Shown in pieces: positions 8,292 through 15,254 of a DNA stretch of 39,143 bases. Origin of the DNA: Pseudomonadota bacterium (lineage in GTDB: Bacteria; Pseudomonadota; Alphaproteobacteria; Caulobacterales; Caulobacteraceae); assembly GCA_023456105.1 (NCBI GenBank), contig JAEYAO010000024.1:1-39143 (forward strand), given 5' to 3'. The first letter of the stretch is position 1. Each line of letters starts with the position of its first letter. A model generated the notes under the pieces. It did not search any database. It had not been told where the DNA came from and was given only the letters and a program-made list of their open reading frames with translations. A program made the translations under genes and the position numbers.

Positions 8292-9179
8292 ATGACCACC
8301 ACACCCGCGCGTCCGGCGCGCCTGCGTAAAGCCGTGCTGCCGGTCGCCGGCCTCGGCACCCGCGTCCTTCCGGGCACCAAGACGACGCCCAAGGAACTGC
8401 TCAACGTCGTCGACCGCCCCATCCTGTCCTACATCGTCGAAGAAGCGCGCGAGGCCGGGATCGAGCATATCGTCTTCGTCACCGGCCGCGCCAAACAGGC
8501 CATCGAGGACTACTTCGACCACCAGATCGAACTGGAGGCCCAGCTCGAGGCCAAGGGCAAGACCGAGATCCTCCAGGTCATGAACGCCGAACTGGCCAAC
8601 GCCGGCGAGATGAGCTTCACCCGCCAGATGCAGCCCAAGGGCCTCGGCCACGCCGTCTGGTGCGCCCGCGACATCATCGGCCGCGAACCTTTCGCCGTGA
8701 TCCTGCCGGACGTCATCGTGGACGGAAAGCCCGGCGCTCTGAAGCAGCTGGCCGACGTCTATGCGGAAACCGGCGGCAACGTCATCGGCGTCGAGCAGGT
8801 GCCGGAAGAGCAAACCCACAAATACGGCATCGTCGATCCGTCCGATCAGCAGGGCCGCCGCTACGCCATGAAGGGCATGGTGGAGAAGCCAGCCGCGGGA
8901 ACCGCGCCGTCCAACCTGTCGATCTCGGGCCGCTACATCCTGCAGCCGGAGATCTTCGACCTGCTGGAAAACCAGACCAGCGGCGCGGGCGGCGAGATCC
9001 AGCTGACCGACGCCATGGCCCGGCTGATGACCCGCCAGGCTTTCACCGCGGTCGAATACGAAGGCGTGACCCACGACTGCGGCGACAAGATCGGCCTGCT
9101 CAAGGCCAATGTGGCGCTTGCTCTCAAGCGCCCCGACCTCGGCGACGCGGCTCGCGCCGCCATCTCCGGACTGCTCTGA
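8292..9179 (+). CDS. galU: UTP-glucose-1-phosphate uridylyltransferase
   Basis: GalU joins UTP and glucose-1-phosphate to UDP-glucose in the cytosol, feeding envelope polysaccharide and glycan synthesis. The 295-residue protein has the nucleotide-binding motif A-G-L-G-T-R (19-24) followed by P-G-T-K-T-x-P-K-E and the sugar-site E-K-P in M-V-E-K-P. Length is normal. The frame is open much further upstream through pstS, but ATG 8292 with AGGA upstream is the clear start. It is a single gene with a perfect stress-type promoter 69 bases upstream, and a repeat element lies immediately downstream. Confidence 0.95.
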   Translation: MTTTPARPARLRKAVLPVAGLGTRVLPGTKTTPKELLNVVDRPILSYIVEEAREAGIEHIVFVTGRAKQAIEDYFDHQIELEAQLEAKGKTEILQVMNAELANAGEMSFTRQMQPKGLGHAVWCARDIIGREPFAVILPDVIVDGKPGALKQLADVYAETGGNVIGVEQVPEEQTHKYGIVDPSDQQGRRYAMKGMVEKPAAGTAPSNLSISGRYILQPEIFDLLENQTSGAGGEIQLTDAMARLMTRQAFTAVEYEGVTHDCGDKIGLLKANVALALKRPDLGDAARAAISGLL

Positions 9180-9187
9180 CCCTTTCT

Positions 9188-9304
9188 CTCCTCCCCACGG
9201 CGTGGGGAGCGGGACCGCGCAGCGGTGGAGGGGTTCTCGACGCCGCACCCCTCCGTCTCGCCGGCTTCGCCGTCGATCCACCTCCCCATCTTCGATGGGA
9301 GGAG
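9188..9304. repeat. Palindromic intergenic repeat, family 2, copy A
   Basis: This 117-bp element starts CTCCTCCCC and ends GGGAGGAG, with internal inverted GGAGGGG/CCCCTCC arms and a small GACCGC-GCGGT hairpin. The element at 13143-13269 is the same family in the opposite orientation. It fills most of the galU-fabI gap. Confidence 0.8.
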
Positions 9305-9373
9305 ACGGCCGCCCTTGATTGAGCCTCAGCCCCCGCCCTGCTAACCCTCCTCGCAAATCAAGAGGAGACACCC

Positions 9374-10192
9374 ATGGCCGCTTCCGAAGGCTGGACCATG
9401 CCGACCGGCGAACTGATGAAGGGCAAGAAGGGCCTGATCATGGGGGTGGCCAACGCCAACTCCATCGCCTGGGGCATCGCCTCGCAGCTGGCCGCCCAGG
9501 GCGCCGAGCTGGCCTTCACCTATCTCGGCGAAGGGCTTGAGCGCCGCGTGCGCCCGCTGGCCGAGAGCGTGGGCGCCAAGCTGCTGATCCAGGCCGACGT
9601 CACCGACGACGCCTCCATGGACGCCGCCTTCGCCGAACTGGAGCGTGAGTTCGGGACCATCGACTTCGTGGTCCACTCGGTCGCCTTCGCCAACAAGGAC
9701 GAGCTCAAGGGCTCGTTTGTGGAGAACACCAGCCGCGACAGCTTCCTCTTGGCCATGAACATCTCGGCCTTCAGCTTCGTGGACACAGCCAAGCGCGCGT
9801 CCAAGCTGATGCCGAACGGCGGCTCGCTGGTCACCATGACCTATCTGGGGTCCGAGCGCGCCATCCCGAACTACAACACCATGGGCGTGGCCAAGGCGGC
9901 GCTGGAGGCGGCGACCCGCTATATCGCCCGTGACCTCGGGCCCAAGGGCATCCGCGTCAACGCCATCTCGGCCGGCGCCATGCGCACCCTGTCGCTGGCC
10001 GGCATTTCCGGCGGGCGCGGAATGATCGCTCAGGGCCGCGCCATGTCGGCGATGAAGGAGGACACCTCCATGGAAGGCGTCGCCGGCTGCGCCCTGTGGC
10101 TGTGCTCGGACCTCGGCCTCTCCACCACGGGTGAAGTGATCCACGTCGACGCCGGCTTCCACATGATGGGCATGGCCGCGGACGAGGATTAA
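9374..10192 (+). CDS. fabI: NADH-dependent enoyl-ACP reductase FabI
   Basis: This cytosolic enzyme performs the last reduction of each fatty acid elongation cycle. The 272-residue short-chain dehydrogenase-type protein has the FabI cofactor motif G-V-A-N-A-N-S-I-A-W-G (24-34). It also has the catalytic set Y157, Y167 and K174 in the spacing typical of FabI (Y-x9-Y-x6-K). An AGGAG ribosome site precedes ATG 9374. The gene is monocistronic. Its stop is three bases from the convergent KTSC gene's stop, so the two share a termination region. Confidence 0.96.
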   Translation: MAASEGWTMPTGELMKGKKGLIMGVANANSIAWGIASQLAAQGAELAFTYLGEGLERRVRPLAESVGAKLLIQADVTDDASMDAAFAELEREFGTIDFVVHSVAFANKDELKGSFVENTSRDSFLLAMNISAFSFVDTAKRASKLMPNGGSLVTMTYLGSERAIPNYNTMGVAKAALEAATRYIARDLGPKGIRVNAISAGAMRTLSLAGISGGRGMIAQGRAMSAMKEDTSMEGVAGCALWLCSDLGLSTTGEVIHVDAGFHMMGMAADED

Positions 10193-10195
10193 TCC

Positions 10196-10402
10196 TCAGT
10201 CGGGCGGCCTCAGGCGGTCAAAGGCGAAGCGGTCGCGGATCGCTTCGCCGAACATGCACCCCTGGGAATCCGCCTGGTCGAGAGCGGCCGCGACCTCCGG
10301 CGGCACGTCGAGATAGGCGTAGACCGCGCCGCTGGTGAAGGTCACCGTCAGCCGCCGGCCCGCCGCATCATAGCGAAACCGGCGTATCACGCTGGACGGC
10401 AT
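10196..10402 (-). CDS. KTSC domain protein
   Basis: This 68-residue protein is a single KTSC domain, recognised by S-S-V-I near the start, Y-D followed by L-T-V-T-F-x-S-G, Y-x-Y-x-x-V-P and a closing S-Q-G-x-x-F-x-x-x-I-R-D. The domain has been tied to RNA-related proteins, but its function is unclear. It is the third gene of a tight operon, 12 bases after the zapA stop. Confidence 0.85.
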   Translation of the reverse strand: MPSSVIRRFRYDAAGRRLTVTFTSGAVYAYLDVPPEVAAALDQADSQGCMFGEAIRDRFAFDRLRPPD

Positions 10403-10414
10403 GGCGCGCCTGGC

Positions 10415-10741
10415 TCAGATCGCCCGAACGATCTTTTCGATGCGCGCGGCCACGGCGTTCAGCGCCTCGGCCACCCCGTCGCTGGCGGCGGGGCTTTCCA
10501 GCGTCGGCGGCGGCGCCCCCTTCTTGCGGGCCGCGCCGGTGCGGGTCTCGTGCAGTTCGTCCGCCAGCACCAGCGCCGCCATCAGGAACAGGCGGATGTC
10601 GCCGACGTGGCCCACGTCGCCGGCCACCTGGCGCACCAGGCCGTCGAACTGGCCGGCCAGCGCCCGCACCCGGTCCTCCTGCCCGTCCGCGCAGCCGACG
10701 TTGTAGGGTCGCCCGTTCACCTCAACCGTCACCGTCGCCAT
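10415..10741 (-). CDS. zapA: Cell division protein ZapA
   Basis: ZapA binds and bundles FtsZ filaments at midcell. The 108-residue protein has the family's N-terminal domain (V-T-V-E-V-N-G-R-P-Y, then the helix ending in L-A-x-x-x-D). A central helix follows (M-A-A-L-V-L-A-D-E-L), then a proline-rich linker and a C-terminal helix. The start codon overlaps the stop of the DUF4164 gene by one base (TGATG), so the two are translationally coupled, as is usual in Alphaproteobacteria. Confidence 0.9.
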   Translation of the reverse strand: MATVTVEVNGRPYNVGCADGQEDRVRALAGQFDGLVRQVAGDVGHVGDIRLFLMAALVLADELHETRTGAARKKGAPPPTLESPAASDGVAEALNAVAARIEKIVRAI

Positions 10742-11037
10742 CAGCGCGCCTCCTGCGCATCTTCGCCGGCTTCGACGGCGGCGTCGTCATCAGGCGCACT
10801 CGCCTCCTGCCGATCGATCAGGTCGCGCACCACCTCGGCCGCGCGTCCCAGCGCCTCGGCGGCTTGGGCGCCCGCCGCCTCCAGTTCGGCCACGCGGGCG
10901 CTGTCCGCACCTCTGGGCGCGAACAGGTCGTCGTCACGATCGACGCCGGCCTTGGCCTTCAGGCCCGCGATCTTGGTCTCCAGGTCCGCCAGGGCGCGAT
11001 CGATGCGCGCCCGGGCGGCCGTCACGGCATCCGCCAT
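10741..11037 (-). CDS. DUF4164-like coiled-coil protein upstream of zapA
   Basis: This 98-residue acidic, alanine-rich protein is almost entirely predicted helix or coiled coil (residues 1-30 and 48-78) with an acidic disordered tail. Its position directly before zapA matches the small DUF4164 proteins of Alphaproteobacteria. I infer the family from context and composition rather than strong motifs. ATG 11037 has an AAAGGAG ribosome site six bases upstream. A cell-division role is plausible but unproven. Confidence 0.78.
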   Translation of the reverse strand: MADAVTAARARIDRALADLETKIAGLKAKAGVDRDDDLFAPRGADSARVAELEAAGAQAAEALGRAAEVVRDLIDRQEASAPDDDAAVEAGEDAQEAR

Positions 11038-11138
11038 CGGTCGCTCCTTTGCGAGATTCGCGTATAGAACGCGCGAAACCGCTGGGGTAAAGCGGCGCAC
11101 GCCTGATTTTCCTTCTGATCGCCCGAAAGGTTTCCGCC

Positions 11139-13133
11139 GTGAGCGACGCCAAGACCGCCCCCGTGAAGGCCACCCCCAAGCAGATGGCCGACGCCATCCG
11201 CGTGCTGTCGATGGACGGGGTGGAAAAGGCGAAGAGCGGCCACCCTGGCATGCCCATGGGCATGGCCGACGTCGCCACCGTCCTGTTCAGCCGTTTCCTG
11301 AAGTTCGACGCCGGCCGCCCCGATTGGGCCGACCGCGACCGTTTCGTGCTGTCGGCAGGCCATGGCTCCATGCTGATCTACAGCCTGCTGCACCTGTGCG
11401 GCTACGAGGCGGCGACCAAGGAGGAGCTGTCCAACTTCCGCCAGTGGGGCTCCAGGACCGCCGGCCACCCGGAATACGGCCACATGCCGGGCGTAGAGGT
11501 CACCACCGGGCCGCTGGGCCAGGGCTTGGCCACCTCCGTCGGCCTCGCCATGGCCGAGCGTCACCTGGCCGCCCGCTTCGGCGAGGATCTGGTCGACCAC
11601 CGCACCTGGGTGATCGCCGGCGACGGCTGCCTGATGGAGGGCGTGTCGCAGGAGGCCATCGCGCTCGCAGGCCGCTACAGGCTGAACAAGCTGACGGTGC
11701 TGTGGGACGACAACGCCATCACCATCGACGGCGCGGTTTCCCTGTCGGACGCCACCGACCAGAAGGCTCGCTTCAAGGCCGCCGGCTGGGCGGTCAAGGC
11801 CGTGGACGGCCACGACATGCACGCGATCCGCGCCGCCATGAAGTGGGCGGTCAAGCAGGACAAGCCCACCCTGATCGCCTGCAAGACCAAGATCGGGCGC
11901 GGCGCCGCCACCATGGAAGGCAGCCACAAGACCCACGGCGCGGCGCTGGGCGCCGCCGAGATCGCCGCAACCCGCCTGGGCCTGTCCTGGACTCACGATC
12001 CGTTCGAACTGCCCGAGACCATCGAGGCGGCCTGGAGAAAAGTCGGCAAGCGCGGCGCCAAGGACCGCAAGAAGTGGGAGGCGCGCCTGGCCGCCCATCC
12101 GCAGGCCGGCGACTTCACCCGCGCCATGGCCGGCGACCTGCCGGACGGGGCGTTCGACGCCCTGAACACGAAAATGGCCGAACTGCTCGAGACCAAGCCC
12201 GCTCAGGCCACGCGCCAGTCGTCGGGAGCGGCGCTGGACGAACTGTTCGCCGCGATCCCGGAGATGATCGGCGGATCGGCTGACCTCACCGGCTCCAACA
12301 ACACCTTTGTCAAGAACACGCCGATCTACGACGCCCCGACCTATGAAGGGCGCTACATCAACTACGGCATCCGCGAGTTCGGCATGGCGGCGGCCATGAA
12401 CGGCCTGGCGCTGCACGGCGGCGTCATTCCCTACGGCGGCACCTTCATGGTGTTCTCCGACTACAGCCGCCCGGCGATCCGTCTGGGCGCCCTGATGGGG
12501 GTGCGGGCGATCCACGTCCTGACCCACGATTCCATCGGCCTGGGCGAGGATGGTCCGACGCACCAGCCGGTCGAGCATCTGGCCGCCCTGCGCGCCATCC
12601 CCAACCTGCTGGTCTTCCGCCCCGCCGACACCGTCGAGGCGATGGAGTGCTGGCAAATCGCGCTGCAGTCCAAGACGGCGCCCTCGGCGCTCGCCCTGTC
12701 GCGCCAGAAGACGCCGGCGGTCCGCACCGCCACGTCTTCTGAGAACCTCTCCGCGCGCGGCGCCTATGAGATCAAGGCCGCGAGCGCAGAGGCCCGCGTC
12801 ACCCTGTTCGGCACGGGCACCGAACTGGCCCTGGCGCTGCAGGCCGCCGAGACGCTGGAGGCGGACGGCGTGCCCACCCGCGTCGTCTCGGTTCCCTGTT
12901 TCGAGCTGTTCGAGCAGCAGAGCGCCGACTACCAGGCCTCCATCCTCGGCCGCGGCACGGTGCGCGTCGCCGTCGAGGCCGCCATCGGCCAGGGCTGGGG
13001 CCGCTTCATCGGCGAGGACGGCGTCTTTGTCGGCATGACCGGCTTCGGCGCCTCCGCCCCCGCCGAGGTGCTCTACGACAAGTTCGGCATCACCGCCGAC
13101 GCCGTGGTCGCCGCCGCCCGCTCACGGCTGTAA
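11139..13133 (+). CDS. tkt: Transketolase
   Basis: This thiamine-diphosphate enzyme of the non-oxidative pentose phosphate pathway moves two-carbon units between ketose and aldose phosphates. At 664 residues it has the full family length. It shows S-G-H-P-G-M-P-M-G near residue 35, the ThDP/metal-binding G-D-G-C-L-M-E-G-V-S-Q-E around 157-168, and E-F-G-M-A-A-A-M-N-G in the pyrimidine domain. The start is GTG at 11139 after a GAAAGG site. It is divergent from the zapA operon with a 101-base shared promoter region. A repeat element follows the stop. Confidence 0.97.
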   Translation: MSDAKTAPVKATPKQMADAIRVLSMDGVEKAKSGHPGMPMGMADVATVLFSRFLKFDAGRPDWADRDRFVLSAGHGSMLIYSLLHLCGYEAATKEELSNFRQWGSRTAGHPEYGHMPGVEVTTGPLGQGLATSVGLAMAERHLAARFGEDLVDHRTWVIAGDGCLMEGVSQEAIALAGRYRLNKLTVLWDDNAITIDGAVSLSDATDQKARFKAAGWAVKAVDGHDMHAIRAAMKWAVKQDKPTLIACKTKIGRGAATMEGSHKTHGAALGAAEIAATRLGLSWTHDPFELPETIEAAWRKVGKRGAKDRKKWEARLAAHPQAGDFTRAMAGDLPDGAFDALNTKMAELLETKPAQATRQSSGAALDELFAAIPEMIGGSADLTGSNNTFVKNTPIYDAPTYEGRYINYGIREFGMAAAMNGLALHGGVIPYGGTFMVFSDYSRPAIRLGALMGVRAIHVLTHDSIGLGEDGPTHQPVEHLAALRAIPNLLVFRPADTVEAMECWQIALQSKTAPSALALSRQKTPAVRTATSSENLSARGAYEIKAASAEARVTLFGTGTELALALQAAETLEADGVPTRVVSVPCFELFEQQSADYQASILGRGTVRVAVEAAIGQGWGRFIGEDGVFVGMTGFGASAPAEVLYDKFGITADAVVAAARSRL

Positions 13134-13142
13134 TCCTGTCTT

Positions 13143-13269
13143 CCCCTCCCTGTTCGCGTCAGCGGATGGGGAGGTGGCTTGGCGCGCAAGCGCCGAGCCG
13201 GAGGGGTTCCTGCGGCGTCGGCGCCCCTCCACCGCTTCGCGGTCCCCCTCCCCGCTGCGCAGGGAGGAG
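13143..13269. repeat. Palindromic intergenic repeat, family 2, copy B (inverted)
   Basis: Read on the minus strand this 127-bp element aligns over its whole length to the element at 9188-9304. It shares GGGACCGCG-(C/A)-AGCGGTGG, the GACGCCGC segment and CCACCTCCCCAT. It ends 15 bases before the purT start. Confidence 0.8.
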
Positions 13270-13284
13270 AAAGGAAAACCTCCC

Positions 13285-14481
13285 ATGAAACTCGGCACGC
13301 CCCTCTCCGACACCGCCGTCCGCGTCATGCTCCTCGGCGCGGGCGAGCTCGGCAAGGAGGTCGCGATCGAGCTGCAGCGGCTGGGCGTCGAGGTCATCGC
13401 CGTCGACCGCTACCCCAACGCCCCCGCCATGCAGGTCGCGCACCGCAGCCACGTCATCCCCATGACCGACCCTCAGGTGCTGAACGGCGTGATCATGGCC
13501 GAGGCGCCGCACATCATCGTGCCCGAGATCGAAGCCATCGCCACCGACATTCTTGCCGCCATCGAGAGCGCCGGCATGGCCACTGTGGTCCCTACCGCCC
13601 GCGCCGTGCAGTTGACCATGAACCGGGAGGGCATCCGCCGCCTGGCCGCAGAGGAGTTGGGCCTGCCCACCAGCCCCTACGCCTTCGCCAGTTCAGCCGA
13701 GGAACTGGCCGAGGGCGCTGCCCGCGTCGGCTATCCCTGCTTCGTCAAGCCGGTGATGTCGTCTTCCGGCAAGGGCCAGTCCTATGTCGAAGGCGCGGAT
13801 CAGATCGCCCACGCCTGGACCTATGCGGAAGGCGCGGGCCGCGTCGCCGGCGGCCGCGTCATCGTCGAGGGCCGCATTGACTTCGACTATGAAATCACCT
13901 TGCTGACCGTGCGCTCGCGCAGCGCGGACGGCGAGACCCGCACCGACTTCTGCGCCCCCATCGGCCATCGCCAGGTCAAGGGCGACTATGTGGAAAGCTG
14001 GCAGCCTCAGGCCATGCCCCCCGCCGCCCTCGCCTCAGCCCAATCCATCGCCGGCCGCGTCACCGAGGCGCTGGGCGGATGGGGCGTGTTCGGCGTCGAG
14101 CTGTTCGTGCGCGGCGAGGAGGTCTGGTTCTCCGAGGTCTCGCCGCGCCCGCACGACACCGGTCTGGTCACCCTGGCCAGCCAGACCTTCAGCGAGTTCG
14201 CCCTGCACGCCCGCGCCATCTTGGGCCTGCCCGTGGACGTCTCCCAGCGCGAACCCGCCGCCAGCGCCGTGATCTACGGCGGGATGGAGGCGGCCGGGGT
14301 CGCCTTCGAAGGCGTGGCCGAGGCGCTCGCCGTCCCCACCGCCGACCTGCGCCTGTTCGGAAAGCCGGAAGCCTTTGCGCGCCGCCGCATGGGCGTGGCG
14401 ACCGCACGCGGCGCCGACGTCGACGAGGCCCGCGACCGCGCCCGCGAGGCCGCCGGCAGCGTCAGAGTCGTGCGAGACTGA
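13285..14481 (+). CDS. purT: Formate-dependent GAR transformylase PurT
   Basis: PurT makes formyl-glycinamide ribonucleotide from GAR, formate and ATP in purine synthesis, replacing the folate-dependent PurN step. The 398-residue ATP-grasp protein has the N-terminal L-L-G-A-G-E-L-G-K-E (16-25) and the V-P-E-I-E-A-I-A-T segment. The ATP-grasp loop is S-S-S-G-K-G-Q-S, and the magnesium-binding E-V-S-P-R-P-H-D-T-G is in the C-terminal half. ATG 13285 follows an AAAGGA site. The upstream gap is occupied by a repeat element, so its promoter either lies in that element or transcription comes from tkt. Confidence 0.96.
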   Translation: MKLGTPLSDTAVRVMLLGAGELGKEVAIELQRLGVEVIAVDRYPNAPAMQVAHRSHVIPMTDPQVLNGVIMAEAPHIIVPEIEAIATDILAAIESAGMATVVPTARAVQLTMNREGIRRLAAEELGLPTSPYAFASSAEELAEGAARVGYPCFVKPVMSSSGKGQSYVEGADQIAHAWTYAEGAGRVAGGRVIVEGRIDFDYEITLLTVRSRSADGETRTDFCAPIGHRQVKGDYVESWQPQAMPPAALASAQSIAGRVTEALGGWGVFGVELFVRGEEVWFSEVSPRPHDTGLVTLASQTFSEFALHARAILGLPVDVSQREPAASAVIYGGMEAAGVAFEGVAEALAVPTADLRLFGKPEAFARRRMGVATARGADVDEARDRAREAAGSVRVVRD

Positions 14482-14485
14482 CGGC

Positions 14486-14515
14486 TTCTCCCTCCCCGGA
14501 CGGGGAGGGAGAAGA
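14486..14515. terminator. Perfect 14-bp palindrome after purT
   Basis: The arms at 14486-14499 and 14502-14515 are perfect reverse complements around a 2-base loop, four bases past the purT stop. It lacks a T run, so it may be a 3'-end stabilising hairpin rather than an intrinsic terminator. It resembles the palindrome at 212-233. Confidence 0.55.
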
Positions 14516-14555
14516 CGCCGTGCACCCTCTTCCTTTTCCCCCGCCCCCTCTCTCC

Positions 14556-14676
14556 GTCACCCTCGGGCCGTCGCATGCGCTCGCATGCGAGCTTGGCTCC
14601 ACCCGAGGGTCCAGACTCCCGGTGCTGGGCGGCGAAGACCGGGAGTCTGGATCCTCGCCGCAAGGGCGAGGATGAC
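14556..14676. repeat. REP-like palindromic element, family 1, copy B
   Basis: This 121-bp element has the same plan as 1395-1492. Its ends are GTCACCCTCG and CGAGGATGAC. There is an outer pair of 9-base arms (14559-14567 with 14602-14610) and a central perfect 12-bp stem (14611-14622 with 14639-14650). A last 9-bp hairpin is at 14651-14673. The terminal inverted repeats differ by one base. Confidence 0.8.
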
Positions 14677-15167
14677 GGGAATAGAGGCGCAGCCATCGCA
14701 TCAGCGGCGACAAACTCCAGCCGCAACAGCCCCTTGGCCAAACCTCGCCCCGACCTCCCCGCCTGAGTTCAACCCCGTGCCACCCTGCACAGGTCTCGTC
14801 GCACTGGAGGGCTCGCCTGGCCTGCGACCTTGCGAGCGGCGGGAGCGGATGGAGCGGGACGTGGCGCGGCTTCGGTCGAACCATGCCGGTCTCGGGCATG
14901 GCTCGAGGCCGAGAGGGTCGAGGGGGATACTCGATCGGTCCAGGGACAGCCTCGCAGGGCTGCCTGCCCGCCGCAGGCTTATGGGGTTAGGCGATAAGAC
15001 CGCCACCATCCTCCGCCCCGAGCTTGCAGCCAACCACCCGCGCGGGGCGTCGAACCTTCGTCGAAACGGTACACAACCACCCACACTCCGGGCGAAGGCC
15101 CGGCGCCCCGCCCGCCCTCCAACCGGCTGCGAAACGCAGACCGGAGCTTCAGCCTGCCTGCGCCATC

Positions 15168-15183
15168 TACGACTTTCGTCGAT
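15168..15183. promoter_or_regulatory. Candidate regulator-binding palindrome before cstA
   Basis: TACGACTTTCGTCGAT contains CGAC-TTTC-GTCG, an inverted repeat 71 bases before the cstA start. Such spaced CGAC/GTCG palindromes suit a dimeric regulator; cstA and acetate genes are controlled by LuxR-type response regulators in some proteobacteria. The regulator's identity is a guess. Confidence 0.3.
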
Positions 15184-15254
15184 TGGCCTCCCGTGGCTTT
15201 ATGCGCCAAACAAGGGTGCGGGCCGTGGAAGGCCGGCTAAGGGGGACGAACGCC

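Larger units (their letters stand above)
14482..15254. other. 773-base gene-free region between purT and cstA
   Basis: No convincing gene is seen here. Frames on both strands are repeat-derived or arginine/proline-rich with no family resemblance. The region holds the purT-distal palindrome (14486-14515), a REP-like element (14556-14676), a further imperfect hairpin (about 14874-14910, CCATGCC/GGCATGG arms) and a candidate operator (15168-15183). The last 500 bases carry no obvious codon bias. They probably comprise the cstA promoter and a long leader, or an undetected small RNA. Confidence 0.6.

Noticed and set aside
10403..10414. 6S RNA gene next to zapA
   Set aside because: 6S RNA is often found by zapA, but here only 12 bases separate zapA from the KTSC gene, so there is no room on that side.
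15184..15200. Sigma-54 promoter before cstA (TGGC...GC)
   Set aside because: The GG and GC are 11 bases apart instead of 12 and the flanks match poorly.
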